Shown in pieces: positions 17,779 to 25,642 of a stretch of DNA of 41,261 nucleotides. Position 1 is the first letter of the stretch; each line of letters opens with the position of its first letter. The notes below the pieces were generated by a model. That model was not told the origin of the DNA. It made no database searches and was given only the letters and a program-made list of their open reading frames with translations. The stretch comes from a virus. The stretch covers positions 1 through 41,261 of IMG/VR virus record IMGVR_UViG_3300020470_000046; one strand, 5' to 3'. The translations under genes and the position numbers were made by a program.

Positions 17779-20252
17779 TATTGACAGCTTTCACACGTGG
17801 GGTCTAAGATACTACAAGCCTGAGGAGAAGGCAAATTGTCATTATCACTATTTGTATCACTATTATCCACGTTACTTTCTTCTTTAGAGACTTCTGTCGA
17901 TTTTTCAATTTCGCTTGCACTTTTATTCCTTAGGTAATACGTGCTCTTTAGGCCGCAATTTCTTGCATGCATGTATAAATCATTTAAATATTTTAATGAG
18001 GTACTGTTGTTAAATAAGTTTAACGACTGACCCATGTCAATCCATTTTTGTTTTGCTGCTGCAGCTTCAATTAATTTGAACTGATCATGGTCAAAAGCTG
18101 TACGATAGCGATCTTTAATATCCTGAGGTATTTCTCCATTTAATCTTAATACGTCTCCATTGACCGTCTTAAGCATTCCTATAAGTGTTGGATTCCATAT
18201 ATTTAATTTTTTACATTCCCTTACAAACCATTCATTCGTAATAAAAAGGTTTCCACTTTTATTTTCATATACAAAAAGAGTCGAAAAATCTGGCTCAACA
18301 GAAGGCGAACAACCTTGTATGTAAGATATAGTAGCAGTAGGAGCGATAGCCATAGTATTACTGTTGCGCATACCGTGATTAGCAATATGGTCCCGTAAAA
18401 CTTTCCAATCGCATTTTGGTGCATACTTTTTATCCCTATAGTTGATGGGTTTTTGCTCTAAATATTTCATTAGGGACTTGTAGGTGTCCATTGGTAAAAT
18501 ATTTTGACTCCAGAGCGAGCCGTCATAGGTGCTGTATGCGCCTTTTTCCTTTGCGATTTTACTGGAATTCAAAATGCAATTATAAGAAATAAACTCGTAT
18601 AACTCTTCCGAAAATCTAACCGCCTCGTCGGACGAAAAATTTACTTTATAAGAATGAAATACGTCAGCCCAGCCCATTGTTCCTGCTCCAACTGGGCGGT
18701 GTTTCATGTTGGCATTTTCAGCTTCTTTAGTAGGGTAAAAATTTAAATCAATAACATTATCCAGCATTCTCATTTGGATAGCTATGCTCTTTGCTAATTT
18801 ATTATAGTCTAGTTTGCCGCTATCTTTCAAGTGCTCTTTTAAGTTAATTGAGCTCAAATTGCACACCGCAGTTTCTCCCACCTCAACTTTTTCGCCCTGT
18901 TTAAAGAGCGATGGTTTTGTGTGTAGAAAGATTTCTGTACAAAGGTTAGAGCTATGAACTACCCCCTCGTGAGAGTTAGAGTATCTGAGGTTTGCGTTGT
19001 CCTTAAAGGTCATCCAAGGGTGGCCAGTTTCGAAAAGAGCTCTAAGCATCTTCTTCCATAGGTCTTTAGCTTTTATGACTTTAAAGTTTTTTATGGTTCC
19101 TTTATCGGCCTTCTTGCAATATTTAGCGTACGCCTTATCAAAGTTTTCTCCGTAGAGTTCGTGGAGATCTCTGACGTCTGACGGGCTAAACAGATACCAG
19201 TCTCCATCTGATTGAACTCTACGAAGAAATAAATCGGGAAGCCAATTGGCTGTATTCATGTCGTGGCAACGGCGGCGCTCATCTCCAGTGTTCTTTTTTA
19301 AATCAAGAAAGCTTTCAATGTCTAGATGCCAAGGCTCAAGATATGCGCAACCGGCACCGGGGCGCTTACCGCCTTGATTAACTGCCACAAGAAGGTCATT
19401 GTAAATTTTAAGCCAAGGAATGAGCCCACTAGAGGACCCATTTGTTCCTTTAATGTACGAGCCGGAAGATCTAAAGTTTGTAACGTCAAAACCTAATCCA
19501 CCCGCAAACTTTGATTTCCTAGCTTCTTGCCATGCTCCTTCAAAGATTCCGTCAATGGAATCGTCAAAAGTATTAAGATAGCAAGAGCTAAGCTGGGAGC
19601 GTACAGAGCCACTATTAAATAAGGTCGGGGTTGATGGACAAATTCTAAATGAGGAAATAGCGTGATAAAATTCGATTGCTTTTTCTTCTTTATTTTTTTC
19701 ATTTAGGGCCAGTCCCATGGCTACCCTCATCCAAAAGGCTTGGGGAGCCTCCATTCTTGTTCCTTCTATGTGATGGAAGTAACGATCATATAAAATCTGT
19801 AATCCAAGGTACTTAAACTTATAGTCTCTATCAAGAACTAGAGCTTCTGATAGTTTTTTCAGATCATAACTCAGGAGTTTTTTATTTAAGATATCCTGCT
19901 TGACTAGTTTTTTAACATTCCTTATAAAAGAAAGTCTGTACTGATGTTCGAAGGCGTCTTTATCTCTGCTTTCGGCGAAAACTTCCTTGTGGATATTTCC
20001 CAGTAGTAGTCTAGCTGCTACGTAGGTATAGTTTGGCTCTTTTTCTATTTTGGTACGAGCCGACATGATTAACGCTTGATCAATCTCTTTAGTTGTGATC
20101 TTATCGTAAAACTGAACCTCCGCATCGAGAACTACCTCGCTTGCTGAAACATCATCTAAAGCGTCACAGGCTCTGGTAGCACATAGGTTTATTTTATTGA
20201 TATCTAAGTTTTCTAATCGTCCGTTTCTTTTTTTTACGTGAAGTGTGTCCAT
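17778..20252 (-). CDS. nrdA: Class I ribonucleotide reductase alpha subunit
   Basis: The 824-residue catalytic subunit reduces NDPs to dNDPs. An ATP-cone allosteric domain covers ~1-95 (HVKKRNGRLENLD...). Catalytic residues are all present by alignment to E. coli: C224 and C464 (redox pair), N436/C438/E440 (NLCTE), the Y772-Y773 radical-transfer pair, and a C-terminal CESC at 820-823 that receives electrons from thioredoxin or glutaredoxin. A Ser/Asn/Asp-rich linker precedes the tail. The presence of the ATP cone suggests retained overall-activity regulation by dATP. A 106-bp gap upstream holds possible promoter sequences. No intein or intron interrupts it. Confidence 0.97.
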   Translation of the reverse strand: MDTLHVKKRNGRLENLDINKINLCATRACDALDDVSASEVVLDAEVQFYDKITTKEIDQALIMSARTKIEKEPNYTYVAARLLLGNIHKEVFAESRDKDAFEHQYRLSFIRNVKKLVKQDILNKKLLSYDLKKLSEALVLDRDYKFKYLGLQILYDRYFHHIEGTRMEAPQAFWMRVAMGLALNEKNKEEKAIEFYHAISSFRICPSTPTLFNSGSVRSQLSSCYLNTFDDSIDGIFEGAWQEARKSKFAGGLGFDVTNFRSSGSYIKGTNGSSSGLIPWLKIYNDLLVAVNQGGKRPGAGCAYLEPWHLDIESFLDLKKNTGDERRRCHDMNTANWLPDLFLRRVQSDGDWYLFSPSDVRDLHELYGENFDKAYAKYCKKADKGTIKNFKVIKAKDLWKKMLRALFETGHPWMTFKDNANLRYSNSHEGVVHSSNLCTEIFLHTKPSLFKQGEKVEVGETAVCNLSSINLKEHLKDSGKLDYNKLAKSIAIQMRMLDNVIDLNFYPTKEAENANMKHRPVGAGTMGWADVFHSYKVNFSSDEAVRFSEELYEFISYNCILNSSKIAKEKGAYSTYDGSLWSQNILPMDTYKSLMKYLEQKPINYRDKKYAPKCDWKVLRDHIANHGMRNSNTMAIAPTATISYIQGCSPSVEPDFSTLFVYENKSGNLFITNEWFVRECKKLNIWNPTLIGMLKTVNGDVLRLNGEIPQDIKDRYRTAFDHDQFKLIEAAAAKQKWIDMGQSLNLFNNSTSLKYLNDLYMHARNCGLKSTYYLRNKSASEIEKSTEVSKEESNVDNSDTNSDNDNLPSPQACSILDPTCESCQ

Positions 20253-20358
20253 ATTAACCCGTGTTCCTTACTCTAATTAATTTACAGCTTTTCCGATTAA
20301 AAGGAAAGAAAAAAAGCTTAACAAGCAAAGAAAAAATAAAAAAAGTTTATAGCGTGTA
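20253..20358 (-). promoter_or_regulatory. Intergenic region upstream of nrdA
   Basis: This 106-bp AT-rich gap holds a T-rich stretch just past the FmdB-like gene, a weak sigma70-like pair (TTGTTA, N17, TTTAAT) and a CTGTAAATTAATTAG sequence that differs by one base from the GTGTAAAT motif. A possible AAGGA ribosome-binding site is 13 bp from the ATG. No single element is convincing. Confidence 0.3.
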
Positions 20359-20730
20359 CTAAGACTTTTTATTTTTAGCGTTAGACTCAGCTATTGCCTT
20401 ACGCCGCCTCTTTTTTACTGCGTCGTGTGAGTCTTTTCTCTTTTTTTCGTGTTCGTTTTTTACGTGGTCCTCACCTCTTTTTGATAACCTTTTCTCACTT
20501 AATTCTTTAGAGTAGTCCCACATATCACCCGCGTTCCAACCAGATGTTTTTCTCACAAATTGATCTGAGGAGTCCATGTCCGAGTTCATGCCCATGGCCG
20601 CGTTAGGCGCGCTCCACACCCTTTCGTACTTCACTCCACTTTCGTCTATATAAGTATGATCATCGCTCATTTTTTGAACGACTTCAATGATATCGCCCGT
20701 CTTGGGGTTTCGATATTGATATATAGGCAT
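20359..20730 (-). CDS. FmdB-like small protein with degenerate zinc ribbon
   Basis: The first ~45 residues (MPIYQYRNPKTGDIIEVVQK) match the MPIYEYxCxxCG start of FmdB-type zinc ribbons, but the two Cys pairs are replaced (RNPKTG in place of RCPxCG). The remainder is highly charged, with Lys/Arg/Glu-rich sequence that may bind nucleic acid. I chose the ATG at 20730 because MPIYQY is the family start and it overlaps the glycosyltransferase stop (TAATG); an upstream start at 20754 would add eight residues. Proteins of this type are common small phage genes of unknown role. Confidence 0.65.
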   Translation of the reverse strand: MPIYQYRNPKTGDIIEVVQKMSDDHTYIDESGVKYERVWSAPNAAMGMNSDMDSSDQFVRKTSGWNAGDMWDYSKELSEKRLSKRGEDHVKNEHEKKRKDSHDAVKKRRRKAIAESNAKNKKS

Positions 20731-21824
20731 TACAAGTTTTCTAGCTCGAACCAAACTCTGTCCAGCATTTTTCCGTAAGAGAATTCATTTTGTAATTTTA
20801 ATCCTTCATGGTTTACTTTATCGGTTTCGACCCTTTTGATGGCTTCTTCACAGGCATCGATAAAATCATCCTCATCCCAGTCAAACATCTGACCCTGATT
20901 GAACTCTTGCCCTTTTTTGAAAAAGATATTATCTACGCAGTCAATCTTTCCTGAGGGCTCCACTAGAACACTATTTTTTTCATTAGCCCACCCTTTGTAG
21001 GCGTGGGCGTCTAGTATAACGCCATGTTTTCCGAGGGCTAAACCTTGAAACTCGGGCAGTCCCCAGCCTTCCCCGCCAGACATTCCTATTGAAATATCTC
21101 CTGAGTTTATATAGTCATTGTACTCGGAGTTTTTAGACATGTATGGTAGAAATACTACATTAAAATATTTCTTATGCCCCATTGCTCTTGCAACTAGTTC
21201 GTTATTATCTTGGGGGCTAAGAAATGGGTTGAATAAGGCGCAGTGTAAAAATACTTTTTTATTATTTCCGTATTTTTTTACCCAAGCAGAAAGTACTTTC
21301 TCGTGATGTTTTCTAAATTCAAACTTGCCTGATAGCGTAAATACTATCCTGTCGTCATCATAATACTGTTTATCGAGGGGTGAGAAGTTATTGGAGTCAA
21401 AGCCTAATGGCATATACTTTACATTGTCTAATCCCTTGCTTTTAAAAATGTCTACTGCGTACTCAGACGACATGAGAACTAGTCGTTGTTGTTTAAGTAT
21501 GTTTAGTTCTGTGTCTGTTGGGTCGTCTAACTCATAAAAAGTTAATAGAGCCTGTTTATCGCTCAAAAAACCAATAGAACCATTGATGTGCCATAATCTG
21601 AAGGTAGGATGAACTCTTGCGTCGTGAGACTTTTGAAAATCTTTAACTGTCAAGTCTAGCCATTTTTGAAAGTTGACCGGAGGATCTTGAGAACTAAGGT
21701 CAATTTTTTCTCCAATGGGGACAAGGGAGAGTCCCATTTCCCTGTTGTAGGCTTCTCGCAGCAACGCTACTGAGACTTGGCCAAAGGAAACGCTGTTGAC
21801 TGGACAGTTAAAAGTTAATTTCAT
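20730..21824 (-). CDS. GT4-type glycosyltransferase (GT-B fold)
   Basis: The 364-residue enzyme has the GT1/GT4 C-terminal donor-binding signature 'GGEGWGLPEFQGLALGKHGVI' (EX7E-like, about 253-275), preceded by 'FTLSGKFEFRKHHEKVLSAW' (start of the C-terminal Rossmann domain). The N-terminal half would bind the acceptor. It would transfer a sugar from a nucleotide donor. The start overlaps the DUF736-like stop by one base. Neighbouring gmd, methyltransferases and other GTs suggest a shared glycan. Donor and acceptor are unknown. Confidence 0.85.
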   Translation of the reverse strand: MKLTFNCPVNSVSFGQVSVALLREAYNREMGLSLVPIGEKIDLSSQDPPVNFQKWLDLTVKDFQKSHDARVHPTFRLWHINGSIGFLSDKQALLTFYELDDPTDTELNILKQQRLVLMSSEYAVDIFKSKGLDNVKYMPLGFDSNNFSPLDKQYYDDDRIVFTLSGKFEFRKHHEKVLSAWVKKYGNNKKVFLHCALFNPFLSPQDNNELVARAMGHKKYFNVVFLPYMSKNSEYNDYINSGDISIGMSGGEGWGLPEFQGLALGKHGVILDAHAYKGWANEKNSVLVEPSGKIDCVDNIFFKKGQEFNQGQMFDWDEDDFIDACEEAIKRVETDKVNHEGLKLQNEFSYGKMLDRVWFELENL

Positions 21825-22093
21825 TACAGGAGATCTTCTTGCTGTTCGGCAGAGGAATCTGACTGCGTTGCTCCTTCCTGCTGCGCTTCTTGGCGCGGCT
21901 CAGACTTGTATACTCTAAAGTCTGGTTGGTTATCTTTGGTCTTATTCTTGTTAGAGAAAATGACCACTTGTTGCTCAGTGCCATCGGCACCCTTCATTTT
22001 GCCCGTAAGATACTTTTGATTACGACCTTCGCGTTTCCACAAAGCTCCAATTTCCCTTTCGGACCACTCGTTATTTTTTGGTGTATCACTCAT
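21824..22093 (-). CDS. DUF736-like small protein
   Basis: The 89-residue product has 'SEREIGALWKREGRNQKYLTGKMK' and 'NKTKDNQPDFRVYKSE', which resemble the strands and the PDFRV motif of DUF736 proteins, followed by a Gln/Ser/Glu-rich tail. The fold resembles small ssDNA-binding-like beta proteins but the function is not known. I start it at 22093 rather than at 22144, because a TTGACA/TATCGT promoter lies between the two and ends 9 bp before this ATG, and because an N-terminal SDTPKNN is more typical. It is followed directly by the GT4 gene. An acidic tail after a small beta domain is also seen in single-strand binding proteins. Confidence 0.6.
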   Translation of the reverse strand: MSDTPKNNEWSEREIGALWKREGRNQKYLTGKMKGADGTEQQVVIFSNKNKTKDNQPDFRVYKSEPRQEAQQEGATQSDSSAEQQEDLL

Positions 22094-22102
22094 GTTATCA
22101 AA

Positions 22103-22131
22103 ACGATACCTTATATCCACTCCTATGTCAA
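22103..22131 (-). promoter_or_regulatory. Sigma70-like promoter of DUF736-like gene
   Basis: Leftward TTGACA (22131-22126), 17 bp, TATCGT (22108-22103), 9 bp, ATG. Perfect -35 box and spacing. The expected transcription start is within about 3 nt of the ATG, so a leaderless or near-leaderless message is predicted. It lies inside the end of the upstream gene. Confidence 0.6.
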
Positions 22132-23048
22132 GAGGAATATACATTTTTTGTAATGTTCACAAAAGCTCTTACTGTATTTAGGGAATCTTTTTCTAGTTCT
22201 TCTAGTCGTTCCTTTACTAAATGCTTGGTTTCTTTGGCGTGATTAATTTTATCTGCGCCGTAGGCTATTCCAGCACTCCAAACCGGTGACCTTGAAGAAA
22301 AGTATTCCTCTTCATTTTTCTTACTTCTGCTGATTATGATTGAATTGCAGCCGCATAAAGCGGCTAGAACTAATAGGTATGTATCTTCATCGTATGAATA
22401 AAGATTTTCATACTTATTAAATATTTTGGGTAAAATTGTAAAAGCGTCATCACTTAAGGTTTCTGCTTCTACGCTAACTGCGCCGTCTGGTAGAGGATCG
22501 CGGTAACCGGCATTACCCTTTCTGGTTATATAGCAAGATCCCGACCTTTCGGGATCATTGTAATTTTTAAAAACGTCAAAATTATTGTAAATTGTTGTTA
22601 ACCTATTAGCAATCTCAAAACCATATTTTTTTTGGGTGCCTTCTGCTATCCAGTCAGCGTAAGCAAAATAAAGTTCTGAATCTGGGTTCCACTTGCTTGG
22701 AACTTTCCAGTTATGAAAACCGGGGTAATGCAAGAGCCATCTTACCACGCGTTTGGATTTAAGTGGGTTTCTGGTTGTTACCTCTGGGTATATCGCCACG
22801 TAATCTGATAAATCTTTATCGGTTACAATTTCACCTTTATCATTCCACCCCTCGGTAAGAAAATCGGAATCTACTAAATTGTCTTGCAGTCCCGGAAGGG
22901 GTATGGTTTGTTTTGGTTTTTCTGATAGATATACTTCTTCACCGAGACTTCTTAAGTCGTGAAACAATTTATACATTGCAATACACCCACCGCATTTAAA
23001 AATGCTAGGGGTATTCATTGAGTCAGTGTTAAATATAACGTATTTCAC
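22128..23048 (-). CDS. Putative glycosyltransferase (GT-B like)
   Basis: The 306-residue protein begins 'MKYVIFNTDSMNTPSIFKCGGC', contains 'VVRWLLHYPGFHNWKVPSKW' and 'ELYFAYADWIAEG', and ends with 'ENLYSYDEDTYLLVLAALCGC', which resembles the donor-binding strand-helix of capsule and LPS glycosyltransferases. The start is GTG, three bases after the TauD-like gene stop. The fit to a named family is weaker than for the GT4 gene downstream. It is likely part of the same sugar-transfer set. Confidence 0.6.
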   Translation of the reverse strand: MKYVIFNTDSMNTPSIFKCGGCIAMYKLFHDLRSLGEEVYLSEKPKQTIPLPGLQDNLVDSDFLTEGWNDKGEIVTDKDLSDYVAIYPEVTTRNPLKSKRVVRWLLHYPGFHNWKVPSKWNPDSELYFAYADWIAEGTQKKYGFEIANRLTTIYNNFDVFKNYNDPERSGSCYITRKGNAGYRDPLPDGAVSVEAETLSDDAFTILPKIFNKYENLYSYDEDTYLLVLAALCGCNSIIISRSKKNEEEYFSSRSPVWSAGIAYGADKINHAKETKHLVKERLEELEKDSLNTVRAFVNITKNVYSS

Positions 23049-23051
23049 AAA

Positions 23052-23810
23052 TTAACTGATTCTCCACATGGATTGGAGTAATATTCTATCTTTTGGCTTC
23101 TCGGCCTTAAAAGAGGTGCGGGCATGCAGTAGGCGTTGGTCATTAAAAGCGAACGCGTCTCCACTTTCGGCTCTTAGTTTAAAAACTGAACTGCTTTCTC
23201 TTTGTACTTGTAGGAAAGAAAAAAATCTTTCGCACAGTTCGTTTACAAACGCGTCAGTTTTAATAGTTCTGTAATAATTCCAGTGTGTTTTATATCCAGT
23301 TTCGTCATTTGTGATAATCTTGGTGACGTTTTGGTTATCATCTGCGCCCTTACTTATGGTGACTTCTGTGTTTAAGAGGTCATTAAGGAGTGTTTGGTCT
23401 GCAACTTCTAGATCTTGTATTAATCTAGATACTGGGTAAATGAGTTGTTCCCCTCCTTCAGCTACTTGTTTTTTCATGATAAAGAAATTAACTTCGGCAG
23501 CGTCGCCAAACCAAGCGTTATCATTATGAAAAGGCTGAGGTGTTGTGCTATGTGCGTAACTACTTTCTTTGTCTGGTTGGTTTGATATTTCCCACCACTT
23601 TGCTTGTTGTAGGTTTTCATCAAAATCGTATTGCCTGTGGTCTAGAGTTAAGCCGCATTTTTCTGACAAGAACTTACCCCAATAGTTTCTGTTTCTGACT
23701 TCGTTATGTGCGCCTCTTATTACTAGTGGGTACTCTTCGTTCTCGAGCGCTAGTAATAGTTCTGGTAAGTCTTTTTCTATTTCCTGTGCATAGTGTAATT
23801 GTTTAGTCAT
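23052..23810 (-). CDS. TauD/TfdA-type Fe(II)/2-oxoglutarate dioxygenase
   Basis: The 252-residue protein has the facial triad H95-x-D97 in PFHNDNAW and distal H229 in 'NDQRLLHARTSF', with R242 positioned to hold 2-oxoglutarate. This family hydroxylates or desaturates diverse small molecules, using iron and oxygen. It overlaps the WbqC-like stop by 8 bp and lies in the sugar operon, so a tailoring reaction on a glycan, amino sugar or linked amino acid is a reasonable inference. TauD-like taurine catabolism is unlikely in this context. The substrate is unknown. Confidence 0.8.
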   Translation of the reverse strand: MTKQLHYAQEIEKDLPELLLALENEEYPLVIRGAHNEVRNRNYWGKFLSEKCGLTLDHRQYDFDENLQQAKWWEISNQPDKESSYAHSTTPQPFHNDNAWFGDAAEVNFFIMKKQVAEGGEQLIYPVSRLIQDLEVADQTLLNDLLNTEVTISKGADDNQNVTKIITNDETGYKTHWNYYRTIKTDAFVNELCERFFSFLQVQRESSSVFKLRAESGDAFAFNDQRLLHARTSFKAEKPKDRILLQSMWRIS

Positions 23811-24474
23811 TTAATTTATATTCCTTTATTTTTTCTAACGTTTCTTCCTTGCTATGGTTCATCATATGGTCTACTACTGATAATGAAGGTCTCGTATTTA
23901 TGAATTTTAATTCAATGTTATTTTTATTGAACTGCTCTTTACTGTATAATTCTCTGCCGCCCATTGGGTTTACATATGTGCTGACTCCTTCTCTTTTGCA
24001 AATATCTATTATTCTTTCTTGTCCTTTTAAGCCATTTTTAGGATAAACCGAAGAGCTATCAACGAACTCCACGCTTAGTTTTAAAAAGCTACATATAGAC
24101 TTAATAGAGTAAAGTAAATATTTGGATAAATTTGTTTCTTTGTTATATATTATATCTGACACAAGACCATTAACATTATTAAATCTAGCGCATTTTTTGC
24201 TGTATGCGGCGCTAATTTTGTTTAGCACTTTCTTTTTCCAGTTGTGATCTGCGGATAGGTATAATTCTTTTATTAGTTTATTTTGGCTAGCTTTTTCTAT
24301 GCAGAGGTTTATTTGATGATGTTTGTCATTTAAGTTGATGGTGTTCCTGTGTATCCACCCTTTCTTGATGAAGTTAACGTCATCTAATATCACGAATTTA
24401 TCTACAGAATGTATTAGTTGCCAGTAGCCTAGGTACGGAAAGAAGTAGGGCTGCATTATTGCGATCTTTTTCAT
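23803..24474 (-). CDS. WbqC family protein
   Basis: This 223-residue protein shows the family start 'IAIMQPYFFPYLGYWQLI', then 'FVILDDVNFIKKGWIHRN' and 'TYVNPMGGRELY'. WbqC proteins occur in O-antigen and capsule clusters, often beside DegT aminotransferases, and are thought to act in amino-sugar acylation or glycine transfer; the exact chemistry is not well established. Here the gene overlaps the DegT-like stop by 4 bp, reproducing that bacterial pairing. It has probably been acquired from a bacterial surface-polysaccharide cluster together with its partner. Confidence 0.88.
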   Translation of the reverse strand: MKKIAIMQPYFFPYLGYWQLIHSVDKFVILDDVNFIKKGWIHRNTINLNDKHHQINLCIEKASQNKLIKELYLSADHNWKKKVLNKISAAYSKKCARFNNVNGLVSDIIYNKETNLSKYLLYSIKSICSFLKLSVEFVDSSSVYPKNGLKGQERIIDICKREGVSTYVNPMGGRELYSKEQFNKNNIELKFINTRPSLSVVDHMMNHSKEETLEKIKEYKLND

Positions 24475-25067
24475 TTATATACCTCAAACTTAGAAAGGTC
24501 TTGATATTCTTGAGAAACGTCTAGGTTGTCTTTCATCCCTGCCATTAACACTAGTCCTCTAGCAGCCGTTTCGGGGGGCATGTACATGTTCCACCCTAAC
24601 ATGTGAAAGTGATCACTAATGTGAGGAACTGCGTTTCTTCCGTGGTACCTAGCTTTCCGGAACCAGTTTGCCGCCTTTTCGTTATCGGTTAAAATAGCCC
24701 CACCCTTTCCGAGTTTTAATATTTTACTGGGACCACTAAAAGAGAGGCACATATACTGATCTTCCCTGTACATTCCTTTGGTGAACCTTAGAGCGCTGTC
24801 CCAGACTGGGGTCGGTGTAAGTCTGTAGGCACCCTTGAGGAATTTTTGCGAGGGTTGAAATTTAACTTTTGCGCCCGCGTGAATAATTTGGCAGGGCACG
24901 GACATGTAGGTGTGACTTGGGATAGTAATCTCTTGATCTTTGACGTCAAGATATTTCAAGGATAAAAATATAGCATTACTGCATGAATCTAACGCTATTG
25001 CGTGTGGCGCGCCGGTGTATTCACATAGGGCTTGTTCAAAATCTGCTGTAACTCTGTGTGGGTTCAT
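24471..25067 (-). CDS. DegT/DnrJ/EryC1 aminotransferase, short form
   Basis: The 198-residue protein matches the large PLP-binding domain of sugar aminotransferases: 'ALDSCSNAIFLSLKYL' near the N-terminus, 'TPVWDSALRF' with the cofactor-binding D90, and 'LSFSGPSKILKLGKGGAILT' with candidate Schiff-base K115. Usual members have 370-400 residues, so the C-terminal small domain is absent and the N-terminus is short too. Key PLP residues are kept, so it may still be active, possibly as a dimer or with a partner, or act on a smaller substrate. The start overlaps the sigma factor stop (ATGA); the stop overlaps the WbqC start. Confidence 0.8.
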   Translation of the reverse strand: MNPHRVTADFEQALCEYTGAPHAIALDSCSNAIFLSLKYLDVKDQEITIPSHTYMSVPCQIIHAGAKVKFQPSQKFLKGAYRLTPTPVWDSALRFTKGMYREDQYMCLSFSGPSKILKLGKGGAILTDNEKAANWFRKARYHGRNAVPHISDHFHMLGWNMYMPPETAARGLVLMAGMKDNLDVSQEYQDLSKFEVYK

Positions 25068-25642
25068 TTTTTCATCTTTCGCTTTAGTATTTTTCTACCC
25101 TTAGTGTGAAGGTTGATTATTGTTTGTGGGGTTAGGTCGAATCTGTCTGCTATTTGTTTCCAAGTTAGTTTTCCGCTGTCATTTAGGTATCTTAATTTAA
25201 ATATTTTAAAAATCCTTTTGTCACTGAGTTTTTCCAAGATGGTAAATGCTTGTTCTATGTCGCACTTAGTTTGTTCAGTTGGGTCGAAGTCGTCCATAGA
25301 CTTCTTGTTATAGAAATGATTAATTGCCTCGTCTTCTACATTAATGTACTTGCCGTTGTGTTTTATATAGTTCAGGCAATGATACCTAGTGTAGTTTGCT
25401 AGCCAAGTAGAGAACTTAGCCTTCTTGTCTTCTTTAAATGAATTAATTGCTCTATAAAAAACAAAAAATTTATCCTTGTATACGTCATTTACATCCAGTC
25501 TGGATGAGAACTTATTACACATAGAATAAAAGAGATTTTGGTGTCTCTCTGTTAGAGTTCCAAAACTATCACTACAATTCTTATTTTTAATTAATTTAAT
25601 TAATTTTAAATCATCTTCTACTTTATTCTTTTCTTTTTTCAT
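25064..25642 (-). CDS. Phage-encoded sigma70-family RNA polymerase sigma factor
   Basis: This 192-residue protein has a two-domain ECF/late-sigma layout. Region 2 lies at ~28-105 ('LTERHQNLFYSMCNKFSS' ... 'AKFSTWLANYTRYHCLNYI'), and region 4 at ~135-192, with the helix-turn-helix 'LTWKQIADRFDLTPQTIINL'. It would bind host core RNA polymerase and redirect it, probably to late phage promoters. I place the start at an inner ATG (25642), which overlaps dNMP kinase by 20 bp; an ATG at 25663 adds seven residues. It lies in an early-type operon. The GTGTAAAT motif found before virion-type genes is a candidate target. Confidence 0.82.
   Translation of the reverse strand: MKKEKNKVEDDLKLIKLIKNKNCSDSFGTLTERHQNLFYSMCNKFSSRLDVNDVYKDKFFVFYRAINSFKEDKKAKFSTWLANYTRYHCLNYIKHNGKYINVEDEAINHFYNKKSMDDFDPTEQTKCDIEQAFTILEKLSDKRIFKIFKLRYLNDSGKLTWKQIADRFDLTPQTIINLHTKGRKILKRKMKK

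Noticed and set aside
22094-22144. Longer start (22144) for the DUF736-like protein
   Set aside because: The extra 17 residues overlap the previous gene and lie across a perfect TTGACA-N17 promoter; the inner ATG fits the promoter and the family better.
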